DNA of 64,000 nucleotides from the NCBI GenBank assembly GCA_034440635.1, contig JAOTON010000333.1, positions 1,178,001 through 1,242,000 of the forward strand, given 5' to 3'. Source of the stretch: Lepas anatifera. Its lineage: Eukaryota > Arthropoda > Thecostraca > Lepadidae. Position numbers and translations under genes: made by a program. Positions 37,556 through 47,506 of the stretch are shown here, one piece after another; within the stretch, counting starts at the first letter, position 1; the number at the start of each line of letters is the position of its first letter. The notes under the pieces were generated by a model. That model worked only from the letters and a program-made list of their open reading frames with translations. It made no database searches and had not been told where the DNA came from.

Positions 37556-37740
37556 GAAATGGGGTGTGGGTAGCGTAGTGGGTAAGGGAGTGCACCCGGT
37601 GATCACGTTAACCATTGTAGTGAGCAAAGGGTCGCGAGATCGAGCCTTCCCAGAGACAGGTTTAGCGTCCCGTCCCAGCCCAGTCCCAGTTCGTTACCCT
37701 CCTCTTTCGACGCCGCAGCAGGCTGCACGAGCGTCTTAGA
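37556..37740 (+). mobile_element. SINE-like tRNA-derived sequence
   Basis: A-box-like TAGCGTAGTGGGTAAGGGAG followed about 50 bp later by B-box-like GCGAGATCGAGCC. The remainder is not tRNA-like. Lies in an intron of the CTLD-sushi gene; the chance ORF at 37545 is not a gene. Confidence 0.4.
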
Positions 37741-38294
37741 ACTGCTATGGTGTCTATCGAATTTGCACAAACGTATCGAAAAATATTAATTTTGAAGTTC
37801 AAACCCTGCGATAAAATTTTAGTTGATATACATGCACCAAACGCAGGAAAAGGAAAAGAAAGTGAGAATATAGCTCCACTGCACTAAAACTCTTGAGCCC
37901 CAGCACCCCTGTACAGGTAAACAAAGTTACAAGAATACAATTGCTAATTATTTATTGAGTATAATCAGTAACATGTACAGTACCATGGGCGGAGGTTCCA
38001 GGGGCTTGAGGGTCACGAACTCCCCTCCCCCTGGATTTTAGTCTCCCATAGGCTTTATATAGGGCTTGTATTTCACCTGTTGGGAACAATTAATACTTTT
38101 CTGACATTTGTCATCCAGGACATATTTTTAATACATAAAGGTTCCACCATACAGATAAGTTGTACAATACAAACCAGTTCATTTTCTGTTACTCCACTGG
38201 TCAGATGTGCATGACAGCTTCTTAATATCCAACGCATTACCATAAAAGAAACAGTAAAGACAAGCATCATCAGGCATAACCGGACGAAACTCAC

Positions 38295-38505
38295 GCGTGC
38301 AGTTGAAGTCCATCTGACACATATTCCAGCCATCGGGAGTACACAAGGCCAGCATTTCCGTCTCCGTCTGCGCCGAGGCAAGGCCGGGCAAACAGGTGAA
38401 GTTGTACATCTGGCCGAAGCCCAGGGTGTCGGTGTGTGTCTCCACCGCGTGAAGCACCGAGAAGGGCATGTCTTCACAGAACGTGCATTCCACAATGTCT
38501 CCCAC
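38295..38505 (-). CDS. CTLD-sushi gene, exon 9: end of sushi domain 3 plus all of sushi domain 4
   Basis: Acceptor TCGCGCAG, phase 0; donor GTGAGT, phase 1 (211 nt). VGDIVEC closes domain 3. Domain 4 follows after two residues: FCEDMPFSV, MYNFTCLPGLAS, MLALCTPDGWNM and DFNC. A second AG at 38499 would give a phase 1-1 exon of 204 nt but would leave domain 3 without its last cysteine. A (GA)n tract of about 43 bp sits just upstream of the acceptor, so on the transcribed strand the acceptor follows a CT-rich run. Confidence 0.8.
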
Positions 38506-38514
38506 CTGCGCGAT

Positions 38515-38518
<4 letters not shown>

Positions 38519-38561
<43 letters not shown>
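38519..38561. repeat. (GA)n microsatellite beside an exon acceptor
   Basis: About 21 GA units, 14 bp upstream (minus strand) of the exon 9 acceptor; read on the transcribed strand it is a CT run. Confidence 0.96.
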
Positions 38562-38564
<3 letters not shown>

Positions 38565-39576
38565 AGTGTAAGTCAGCTCCTACAAAAGGGTACGGATAGG
38601 ACCAGGTACATCCGCACGAGGCTGAGAAATGTATTCATGTTTTACCCATAGATTCGTGAAATACCGTACTGAAGCGTGGCGGAGAGGATGTCTTCCCGAA
38701 ACACGTGGTAAAGCCGAACACATTTTACAATCAAGGTGGATGGAGACTTCGCTCCCCTCGTTTTATCTTCTAATGAGAACCATTCAATTTACTTGGCGTA
38801 TAATTTTGTAGCGTTATTATTCTTATCCAATTATCAACTTTTGATGTTTGGATTTGTGCATGCAGGTATTCTTTGTATTACTTTGCCGGAATATTGAAGT
38901 GGAGTACACGGGAGGCTCAATAAATTAAATGCCCCATCTTTAAACATTTCGATTTAACCCAAAGCCACTGAAAAGAGATCATTGCATCTTGCAAGTCCAT
39001 GAGAGCGGATATTTGCAATGCTGGTCTCGGGTCTCGAATGCTTAACGAGACATGTGGTCTAAATTACACATACACAAGAAATACATTTATACAAAAGGAA
39101 AAATATACATACGCCACTATGGAGGGGTACCTGACGTGTGAGAAAAAGTCAGTAGCCAAAAATACGGAAGGTCTAATTTTTGGGATAGTACCTGTCAGCG
39201 GGACAGGAATATACAACATCGGGGAGGAAGGGGGAGGGGGGGCGGAGTGACCCAATCAACCTTTGCACTGATATATTGCCCAATTATTTAGTACAGTTAA
39301 ATATCCTTCTCTTTTAAATTTGTATGCCAAAACCCAATCAAAGAATGGAATCAGAGCCTGGACTCCCAATGCATCCTTCCAACAGAATGGGACTTGACAA
39401 CGCCATATGACCTCAACAGTTCGTGCTTGGCAAAGCTCCAAAGCTGAGAATCAAAACTTACACTTTACCTTGACCTGGCACCCTGTTCGCACAGATTGTT
39501 AGGGTCGCTCAAGTATCTGTCCACAGACATTTGTTAGAGGTTAGACCTGGGCTGGAGGGCCATTCTGAGTGCGTAC

Positions 39577-39746
39577 CCATCCATAGGCGGTGCAATTCTG
39601 CGTCTGTACGGTAGTGCCGTTGGGAGTGGTGAGGCCGGGCTTGCACTTGTAGACGAGGACACTGCCGACTTCCTGCGGAGGATCACCTTCTGGTTCGACG
39701 ATCAGAGTGCTGTTCGGGCCAGGTACGAATGGCGGCAGCAGGCAAT
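39577..39746 (-). CDS. CTLD-sushi gene, exon 8: first three-quarters of sushi domain 3
   Basis: Acceptor GTGCGACAG, phase 1; donor GTACGC after TGG, phase 0 (170 nt). The peptide runs CLLPPFVPGPNSTL, VLVYKCKPGLTT and QTQNCTAYGW: Cys1 to Cys3 and the Trp. The fourth cysteine is missing here. It is supplied by the phase-0 start of the next exon (VGDIVEC), which gives the normal W-to-C spacing. If the donor were not used, the frame would run to a stop shortly after (near 39541). Confidence 0.75.
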
Positions 39747-40084
39747 CTGTCGCACCGTGGACAGTCCAAGCTCAACACACCTCGCAACACGTAAATTCGC
39801 TGGTCAGATCGCACTGAAACGGGAGTAGACCGATTACTTTTGATTTGGTTGAAATTTGGTGAGAGTGAGGCAGAGAAAATTCCCAGGATAATTAGATATA
39901 GCCAGAGCGGTTCTCATGGCGAGTAAAAAAGCAGCGAGGGGAAATCCAGTGTCTTTTTCACAAGGACATCAACATATGTATGTACTATGTGCGTACATTA
40001 AGCCAACAGTCCGCACGGAAAATACCTGACCCCGATAAAGACTGGAGTGGGGACTTCGGAAAAAGACTACGATTGTCCGCTCAC

Positions 40085-40470
40085 AGCCGAGTTAGAGCTG
40101 CAGCTTAGCTATCACGGTGACGCAAGAGCTTCAACTTATCCTATCACGGTGGAGTAAGAGCTGCAGCTTAGCTATTCACGGTGACGTAAGAGCTGCAGCT
40201 CGTCTACTCACGGTGGCGTAAGAGCTGCAGCTTAGCTATTCACGGTGGCGTAAGAGCCGCAGCTTAGCTATTCACGGTGACGTAAGAGCTGCAGCTCGTC
40301 TACTCACGGTGGCGTAAGAGCTGCAGCTTAGCTATTCACGGTGGCGTAAGAGCCGCAGCTTAGCTATTCACGGTGACGTAAGAGCTGCAGCTCGTCTACT
40401 CACGGTGACGTAAGAGCTGCAGCTTAGCTATCACGGTGGCGTAAGAGCTGCAGCTCGTCTACTCACGGTC
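40085..40470. repeat. 32-bp minisatellite carrying copies of the sushi exon 7 donor
   Basis: About 12 units of 32 bp in two alternating types (ending CTCGTCTACTCA or CTTAGCTATTCA). On the minus strand the first type reads CACCGTGAGTAGACGAG, the same as the real exon end and donor (GACCGTGAGTAGACGAG). Confidence 0.93.
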
Positions 40471-40649
40471 GCACGATTGCAGGGTGCCGATTTCGGGTGT
40501 CCAGCTGGAGGCTGCGGCTTCACAGGTCTGCTGCTGTTGAGTAGCGCCACTCTCTGTTTTCAGCGTGTTATGACAAGTGTGCACTAACTTCGAGCCCTCG
40601 ACAGTCATGTTACTGTTCGGCACCGTGTCTTCCGTGGGCAGGTCACAGG
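40467..40649 (-). CDS. CTLD-sushi gene, exon 7: sushi domain 2
   Basis: Acceptor CTCTGTTTACAG and donor GTGAGT bound a 183-nt, phase 1-1 exon. It encodes one full sushi domain: CDLPTEDTVPNSNMT, LVHTCHN, QQTCEAAASSWTP and LQSCD, with four cysteines and the Trp before the last one. The donor and the intron just past it are built from 32-bp tandem repeats that copy the donor sequence (see repeat at 40085-40470). Start ATG of the nested 5'-nucleotidase-like gene lies about 300 bp upstream on the other strand. Confidence 0.9.
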
Positions 40650-40956
40650 CTGTAAACAGAGAGCAGGGTGGTTATCGCAGCAACTATTTGGCTATCTTTC
40701 AGCTGAGTGGAATCAGTGCAGTGCGATACGGGACCGATTCACAGCCCAGCGGGATGATAACAGGTGAAGGGCATCGATGGTGCCGCGATACCGCGTGGCC
40801 CGGTGCGGTCAGTCAGCAGGAATAGTGTCGGTTGGACCTTACATGGCAGCACTACTGCCGAGAGCGGCCAACCTGTTGGTACATGCCTAAATTACAGCTA
40901 ACAGCCTGGTGACAAATCCAGAACTGAAAAAGAAAATCCAATTTTTGTATGTGAAC

Positions 40957-42798
40957 ATGTGTCACGCTATGCGTCTGGCTGTGCTTCTGTTACTTCTGGC
41001 AGTCAGTGCGAGAAGCGAGGTCCACCTCAGATATACCACCGACTTGTTCGGCAAGTATCTACCAAGTGACAACAGTGGCAACGACTGTCATCTCAGCCAG
41101 ATTCCACCGCCTCCGATGCCACGTCGAATGGAGCTCTATGATCCTGACGAAGAGGATGAAGGAGAGTGGGACAAGGAAGATAGTCCGACATGGGGTAACT
41201 GCACCGGCGGAGTGCCGCGCCTGGCCTGGCTCAGAGCTCACCGTGAAGAGAACATCTCCTATGTGTCGATATCCGGAGGTAATGTGCTGGGTGCCGGGCC
41301 GTGGGAGCTGCCCGTCGGGTCCGATGCGGCAGCGGTAGCGGCCAGTCTTTACGATACCATTGGCCTTGGATCAGAGGAGTTCCGCAGAGGAGAGCTCTTT
41401 CTTAGCGAGTACCTCAAACAAGTGAAGAGACGCAATAAGCAAGTCAGCGTGCTGGCCTGCAACCTGAAATCGAAACTGCTCCAGCCTCTGGTGGTTTCTA
41501 GTAAAAATCTTACAGGAGCGTGCAACGGACAAGGGTGTGGCAACCACAGTGTCGGCATTGTCGGCTTCGTGGATGCCGACTCACTCCGACAGCAGCTGGG
41601 ATTTGTAGACCCCAGTCTGCGGTTCTCAAACCTCAGCTGCGTTCGAGACCAGGTCCAGACGCTTGCCAAGCCAGTGATTGGAGTGGGCAGCGTGAGCTCC
41701 TTGGAGCGACTAGAAGTCAGCGGGCTTCTTGACATGGGCCTCAAGGCTATTGTAGTTTCCGGACTGTCGGCAAAGAACAAAACGTTCCTTCGGAAAAGCG
41801 GAAACAAATTTCACAATCACGATACTTACATTCTCGCAACGGATTCATACGGGAAGAAAGTGGGGGATTTCGAACTCAGTAAAAACGCATCAAGTTCCAT
41901 CGATGTCACTAGTGCCGTCAAAGACGATAACAACACCCTGACAACAATGTTAGCCTTGCAGAAGGATGTGGACGGGTTCTACAACAGACCAGTGCGCGTG
42001 TTCCAGCCGCTGGCGGGGTCTAACTGCAGCAGTCGCGAGTGTAGTCTGGCCGACCTCCTCACCGACGCCATGTTGGTCGGCGGGTTCTACAGCCGCCTGC
42101 TGGCACCCCACCGACCGGACCACCCCAATCCGATAGCGGTCTGGCCTGGAGCAGTCATGAACGGCGCCCTGGCAGGGGGTAACAGCTCCGTGGCAGCGGT
42201 GTATCAAGCAATGCAGGACCCCGGAAACGGAGCATCCCAGGTGGCACTGGCCACAGCACCCGGTGCCGTGGTCATCCAACTCTTCGCACGCGCCGTGGCC
42301 AACATCACTCAGGACTTTACCCGGTCAGTCAGTTTCCTTCAGGTGTCCGGTGTCAAAGTCACCTACGACCTGGATCTGGCGCCAAGCTGGCGCGCCAAAT
42401 ACTTGCAGCATCTCTGCTTCACGTGCTCGCCGCAAGAATACCTAGCCGTGTCTCCGCAGCTCAACTACACCATCCTGCTGCCGGTGTCCATGCTGGCCGA
42501 CGATTCAGCCTGGCGAGACATCAGCAGACAGTTCTACGCGGTGGAAATTGCCGAGTTCCAGGCACGTGACGTGGTAGCGACGCTAGCTAAGGCCACGAGC
42601 GTGCTGTACGCGCCGCTGGGAGACCGGATCGAGTTCACGCACCTGGCGCCGGACAGAGGCGAGAGCGGCGACACGTTCGTCACGGCGCTGGTCAGCGTGG
42701 TGGTCTGTATGGTGGTGTTCGGGATGGCGGTGCTGGGCTTCCGGATCTGGTCGCGGCGGCAGGCTCGCTATGGCTCCATGGGCTCGCTGGTACGTTGA
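40957..42798 (+). CDS. 5'-nucleotidase/apyrase-family ectoprotein, predicted pseudoenzyme, 613 aa, single exon
   Basis: The intact ORF starts at ATG 40957 (40969 is the alternative; the open frame reaches further up to a GTG only). A signal peptide follows (RLAVLLLLLAV), then an acidic patch DEEDEGEWDKED, and the two-domain 5'-nucleotidase layout. LRYTTDLFGKY lies at the site of the first metal motif, GGVPRLAWLR at the helix after it, then VSISGGN, GLGSEEF, LACNLK, VGIVGF and VVSGLS. The C-terminal domain has SLADLLTDAML, SFLQVSGVKVTYDLD and YTILLPVSML. A membrane segment (about residues 573-597) and the short tail SRRQARYGSMGSLVR end the protein. About a dozen N-glycosylation sequons are present. 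Family members hydrolyse extracellular nucleotides with two metal ions. Here the Asp-x-His, Gly-Asp, Asn-His-Glu and later His positions are replaced, and the substrate-stacking Asn-Gly-Gly-Asp loop is gone, so catalysis is unlikely. The gene is nested in an intron of the minus-strand CTLD-sushi gene. An AG near 40896 (TTACAG) may join an upstream 5' UTR exon. Confidence 0.9.
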   Translation: MCHAMRLAVLLLLLAVSARSEVHLRYTTDLFGKYLPSDNSGNDCHLSQIPPPPMPRRMELYDPDEEDEGEWDKEDSPTWGNCTGGVPRLAWLRAHREENISYVSISGGNVLGAGPWELPVGSDAAAVAASLYDTIGLGSEEFRRGELFLSEYLKQVKRRNKQVSVLACNLKSKLLQPLVVSSKNLTGACNGQGCGNHSVGIVGFVDADSLRQQLGFVDPSLRFSNLSCVRDQVQTLAKPVIGVGSVSSLERLEVSGLLDMGLKAIVVSGLSAKNKTFLRKSGNKFHNHDTYILATDSYGKKVGDFELSKNASSSIDVTSAVKDDNNTLTTMLALQKDVDGFYNRPVRVFQPLAGSNCSSRECSLADLLTDAMLVGGFYSRLLAPHRPDHPNPIAVWPGAVMNGALAGGNSSVAAVYQAMQDPGNGASQVALATAPGAVVIQLFARAVANITQDFTRSVSFLQVSGVKVTYDLDLAPSWRAKYLQHLCFTCSPQEYLAVSPQLNYTILLPVSMLADDSAWRDISRQFYAVEIAEFQARDVVATLAKATSVLYAPLGDRIEFTHLAPDRGESGDTFVTALVSVVVCMVVFGMAVLGFRIWSRRQARYGSMGSLVR

Positions 42799-43261
42799 GC
42801 CGAGCCATGTGATGAGTAACGCTCCTCGGCGCACGGGCCGAGAGGATATGCGGCGGTGGTTTTCTCGCCCGCAGGCAGCGATGGAACCTTAGCGATAGTG
42901 ATAGCGACAGCCTCACCCACTGATGTGGAGGCACATTCACCACAGAGAAAAGCCAGGGAGTGAAAGGACTTTATTTACTTCACGGCATTGGAGCATCTGT
43001 CTCGACGCAATGTGTAGTTTGGTCACAAAATATACGCGCCTGTGTTCTCCTTCGTTATGAAACAACATTTTCATTTAATATTTTCAGTAACGTGCAGGGC
43101 CTTAGGTTTCATCTGACCCAAATTGGATGGCATAACCGTGAAAGAGCGATTCACGCGGTCTCCCATGGCGTTGAAAAACGTTTCTAGCTTTTCTTACTTC
43201 CTGACGAAAACGAAATTTGTAAGTGCACCGCATTTTACAAATGTTGACCTAATTTGGCTTC

Positions 43262-44140
43262 AGCAGCGCAGTGGAGACAGTTGTAATGAGACCCCCTCCC
43301 TCTCCCACCTATTTTTGCAAGGTGACCTTTCGCAGCCGGAAAACACTACGAGGCGAAATTTAAGAGAATTCAGGAGCGCACTGATTGGTAACAGAATTTT
43401 TAAAATTGGTCGAACCTTTCTTACTTATAGGCTTTCAAAATCAGACTTATATTTTAACATCGCCAAAATCACACGGTCACAACAGTTCGCCTGCACTGTA
43501 TAGCGAGTGGTGACGTCATAACGTCAAATACTCGGGATAATATGTCCAGGCCACCTCACATGAAGCTCCAGATCAACGTAAAAGGCCACAGATAAAGGAC
43601 TACCAGCATTTTCAAGGTCATTTGCCCCAGTGCTTTCGGTCAGATGGTGTCATTCAGTATGACGTATGTTACGATATGACGTCAGAGTTTGATTACTCAA
43701 ATTTAAGTTCAAAGGTAAGGTCAGTCCCTCATTTCCCGCTCAACGGTTGCCTTAGTGCCCGTTATAGTGTACGTTATTGGGAATACACGTGTTTTGACGT
43801 CATAGGTCATTGACCTCGAATCACCTTGACCCCAAAATTACATAGATCATTGTGTGGGACCTTATAACCTTGATGTTATGCCTCCATGACCTCGGTCCAC
43901 CTTAAGTGTATTCTGGGCTTTTAACCAAATAATCACATCATTTCCCACTAGATTCCAACCATAACCCAGATTCGCGACTTGTGACCTCGCTTGACCTGAA
44001 GTATGTTGACCTAGGTCAATAAAATTTTCTATAATGCCGATCATCATGACCCCCGCAAGCCATTCAGCGGGCATCTCTATAACCCACTTGGTTTCGGAGG
44101 TCTCAGGGGGGGCACCTCAGGACCCCCTTCAATGCGTGTT
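43262..44140 (-). mobile_element. Family B element, reverse orientation
   Basis: Family B right end (GCGCAGTGGAGAC side) faces 43262 and its left end (CCCCCTTCAATGCGTGTT) lies at 44140. AGGTCA-rich. It sits between the nested 5'-nucleotidase-like gene and exon 6, so it is intronic for the minus-strand gene. Chance ORFs at 43123-43503 and 43862-44074 are not genes. Confidence 0.65.
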
Positions 44141-44565
44141 GTCGTCAGATCTCCCTCTACCGCGCATGCTAGTAACCTCAATGTTGACTTGAAACTTCGA
44201 TTGCATTTGGAACAATAATTGTATTGCTTTTTTGTCTGCATAGTCTTAGCCATATTAGCTTTTTTGGTGGGAAGGAGGTCTTTTTACTCCCACCAGGACA
44301 AAGGTGGATAATATCCGCTAACCGGGTGAAGGCTAATGTGTCATGATTGATGTGGGAGTGTATTCTAGCATGATTAAAGATAACCTGAACGATCAGCCTT
44401 TCACTCACAGCATATCAAATTATTTCAAAACAAAATTTGGAAAGTCAGTACAAGGAATTTACAAAACTCCCCTTTTGGACTCTTTCTCGCTATGGAAACC
44501 CAGCTGACCCTGAGAGTCACCCGCACCCAACCCACCGGGCAAGCTGAACTAGACTGTGAACCCTG

Positions 44566-44621
44566 GTTAGGTTAGGGTTAGGGTTAGGGTTAGGGTCAAC
44601 TGGTTAGGTTAGGGTTTAGGG
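44566..44621. repeat. Interstitial telomere-like repeats
   Basis: TTAGG followed by four TTAGGG units, then a spacer and GGTTAGGTTAGGGTTTAGG. Too short to be a telomere; intronic for the minus-strand gene. Confidence 0.8.
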
Positions 44622-45113
44622 GCGCGCCGACGTCAGGGTCATATGGCGGAAACTGGTGTCAACTGGTGGCTGGATTTAATCCAAAGCAACTTTGGGGCTC
44701 AGTGACCCATTGACCGTGGAAAACGCCAGGCTGCAATGGTTTGGATCCGTGAGACCAGACTCGAAATAACATTTGCGCTCTCTTATGTGCTTCTATTCTG
44801 TTGACATCATGGTCAAACTATCTGTCTGAACCAAAAAAAATACTGGGTAGGTTTTAGCATCATTTCAAGCTAAGAAACATCGACAAGAAACGTACGAGAT
44901 ACGAGATACGAAACGAGATAAGAAACATAAGAAACATTTTTGGTTTGCTAGGGATGCAGGTAAGGAATATCACACAATAGACCAATCATCTTTTACGATT
45001 AATTTTTGTTCGTGCCTTGTTCTAGATTACATTACGTGTTCACAAGCAAGGGCGATTATGGCAAACGGACCGACCTTTATCTCGCAATAAGAGTACAGGG
45101 TCCGGGAACTAAC

Positions 45114-45264
45114 CGAGAACGCAGAAGGGCAGCGCTCCTGGCTCGACTCTCTCCACTTGAGCATCTCTCACCCACTCCACCTGCAGTCCATTGCATGTGA
45201 ACTCGGCGTGGGTGGGACCTTCCTTTGTGTACAGCCTGTAACCCTCTGGACAGCTCGCCGTAAG
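45114..45264 (-). CDS. CTLD-sushi gene, exon 6: second part of sushi domain 1
   Basis: Acceptor TTTCTGTCCGGCAG, phase 0; donor GTTAGT, phase 1 (151 nt). The peptide contains ASCPEGYRLYTKEGP, AEFTCNGLQVEW and GALPFC, which supply Cys2, Cys3, the conserved Trp and Cys4 of a sushi domain begun in the previous exon. The GTTAGT donor is not ideal, but it gives the phase 1 needed by the 40.6 kb exon. The intron that follows on the minus strand carries the oppositely oriented 5'-nucleotidase-like gene. Confidence 0.75.
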
Positions 45265-45564
45265 CTGCCGGACAGAAACACAGACGCTTCATGGACCAGC
45301 GGCAGCCAGCAACACCAGCACTGAGTCGAACCACATTACGTGCCCGTGCGGGTTTTAGGACTGCTGCTGGTGTTGTGGCCCGTTTTTCCCCGACTATCAT
45401 CTGTGTTTGCGCATGCATACACAGCAATGGAACACCAAACAGGCCACGAGGCACTCATCGACCATTCAACACGGGCGAGGTCAGGATCTCACTCAAGATT
45501 AAAATCCCACAATCGTGTGCTTTCGAAGGTGGTCGGCAAACAGCACCTCCAAGTACCATGTTAT

Positions 45565-47311
45565 GTAGGGGAGACTCGGGTCAATTGTAACAAGTTTCAC
45601 ATTTCTGGTTCTAGAGAAATCGTGTTTTGAGATAGAGCCCTTATAATTATGTTTTCATCAACTTCGAATGTTTTGCAATGTGACAGATGTAGAAAGATTT
45701 CAAAATAAGAAAAATTAGGGGTCAAAATTTCACTTCTAAAAATTTGTCTTCAGCTGTTACGATTGACCCCACGTAGGGGCAATTGTAACAGCACCGGGGG
45801 TCAATTATACCATGTTAAAGCCGTATGAATTTGGACGATTTATTTGTACCATAAAAAACATTCTAATGCGAACACTTCTGCATCTTTGGCCTTCACTTCA
45901 ACTTCATAGACCGTCTCCAGTCGAGTCCCACGTTCAGTGGTGCGGGGTTGAAAACGAGGCATTCTCTGAAAGTGTGAGATATTTGCCTGAAAACAGCTGA
46001 TGCAATGTTTTTTAGAAAGATGAACACAAAAACGAATACCGGTGATTTGAATAATCCCTATAAATAATCTGCATATACCGCGTTCAAAATTTTTGCAAAA
46101 ATTTACTTATCAGTCCGGTCAGTAAATCTTGAACTTGTTGCCGAAAAGGAATGGCCCTTTTTAGAATCAAAAACGTATTATTTTGGGCACATTTTCCTGT
46201 TGGACTAACTACCCACAAACAAATACCTATATTTATCATTTGACTAAAATCTGGTTAATTTTTTTTCAAATTGGGCATATATAGCCTTAGCAGCTGACGT
46301 GACCTTAAACCCTAATTATCATCGTTAATTTTTCAATTTAAGAAATATTACATAGGGCAGCCCACATTGCCACTTTTCCGAAACATATACCTACCAACAT
46401 ACGTACAAGCATACCAATGGAAATCAATGTAAACAGTAGGGCACCCAGTGGGCAGCGGGCCCGCACTTCACCCTCCCCCTCCCTACTGGAGGATATTGGG
46501 GGCAAACAGAGAAATTCCCCCAAATCACCAGATTTTGTCGATTTTCTTCAAAATCCATGTTTTTTCCGATTTCAGGCCGCTTTGCCCCCCCTCCCCAAGA
46601 GTCGGCCTGGATCCAGGCCTGCCCCCTCCCCCACCAACATGTTAAGTGCCTCCTCCCAAAAACATTTGACACTAGGTCTGCGAAGCAAAAGTTCATCGCT
46701 CCCCCGCACTCCTCAGGATATGAAGATTGGCCCCTTTGGGTGAACAAGTGCACCCTCTTCATCGGCCTGACGTCCCCTCGTCAGTCCCCCCAAACGAACA
46801 TCCTAGGTGCGCGCCTGATCATAAAATTACTAACCTAGCTTTTGCATTTGTGCAGCAGAAGCAAATTAAATACGTCGTATGGTCGTGGGGGTCAATTGTA
46901 ACATTGTTACATTTGACCCCAAGAGAAATGGTACAATTGTCCCCATCGCAACCCGCAATTTTTTAAACCAAATTGCCGCTCAACAAGCTGGCCTAGACGA
47001 GAGATTATGTGCTCATTTTGTAGCTAATTAAACACTCTTTACGCACTGAAACTGTTTCTGCAGTACCTTATCATACCCATAAAACAGCTAATCATCTTTA
47101 AATATTTGACAAATTTCAAAACACCCTCAAAAACACATAATTGTGAACAGCGTCTGACTTACCCGCTGCACCGACCTCAAACTTTGTTAACAAAGGCAGC
47201 AGCTGATTGTGCATTCTCGGTTGTGCCACTAGCAACATCCATTGATTAGTTTAGACAAAATGGCCAATGTTACAATTGCCCCGTGTTACATTTGACCCCA
47301 GTCTCCCCTAC
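45565..47311. mobile_element. 1.7-kb element with inverted GTAGGGGAGACT ends
   Basis: The left end reads TAGGGGAGACTCGGGTCAAT and the right end GACCCCAGTCTCCCCTA, an inverted pair of about 27 bp. GGGTCAATTGTAACA-like phrases recur inside (near 45767, 45800, 46890 and 47270) in both orientations. No clear target duplication and no transposase. Superfamily not assigned. Confidence 0.7.
46434..46817. mobile_element. hAT-type MITE (same family as 24966-25302), nested in a larger element
   Basis: Left end CAGTAGGGCACCCAGTGGG, right end CCTAGGTGCGCGCCTG. The flanking 8 bp agree in only 5 positions. It interrupts the 45565-47311 element. The ORFs at 46338-46838 lie within it and are not genes. Confidence 0.6.
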
Positions 47312-47506
47312 GTAGCATTCGTTAGCATGTGTGATTATAATGATTTCAAACCATATTCAGCAAACGAGTTCTGAGATGAAAATAAAATGCCGTCAAAACT
47401 GTCACAATACCTTCTGTTTTAGGTCTCTCTTAGTCAGTGTATGGTAAACGGTCAAAATCTATATCACGAACATACGCTTCAAGAGCCCACAAAAGTGGGC
47501 GGAGTC

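Noticed and set aside
41006..42834. Other-frame ORFs over the 5'-nucleotidase-like gene on both strands
   Set aside because: Shadows of the 613-codon frame; they lack signal peptide, motifs and continuity.
46338..46838. ORFs on both strands of about 60-112 codons
   Set aside because: All fall inside the hAT-type MITE nested in the 45.6-47.3 kb element; proline-rich frames reflect its C-rich sequence.
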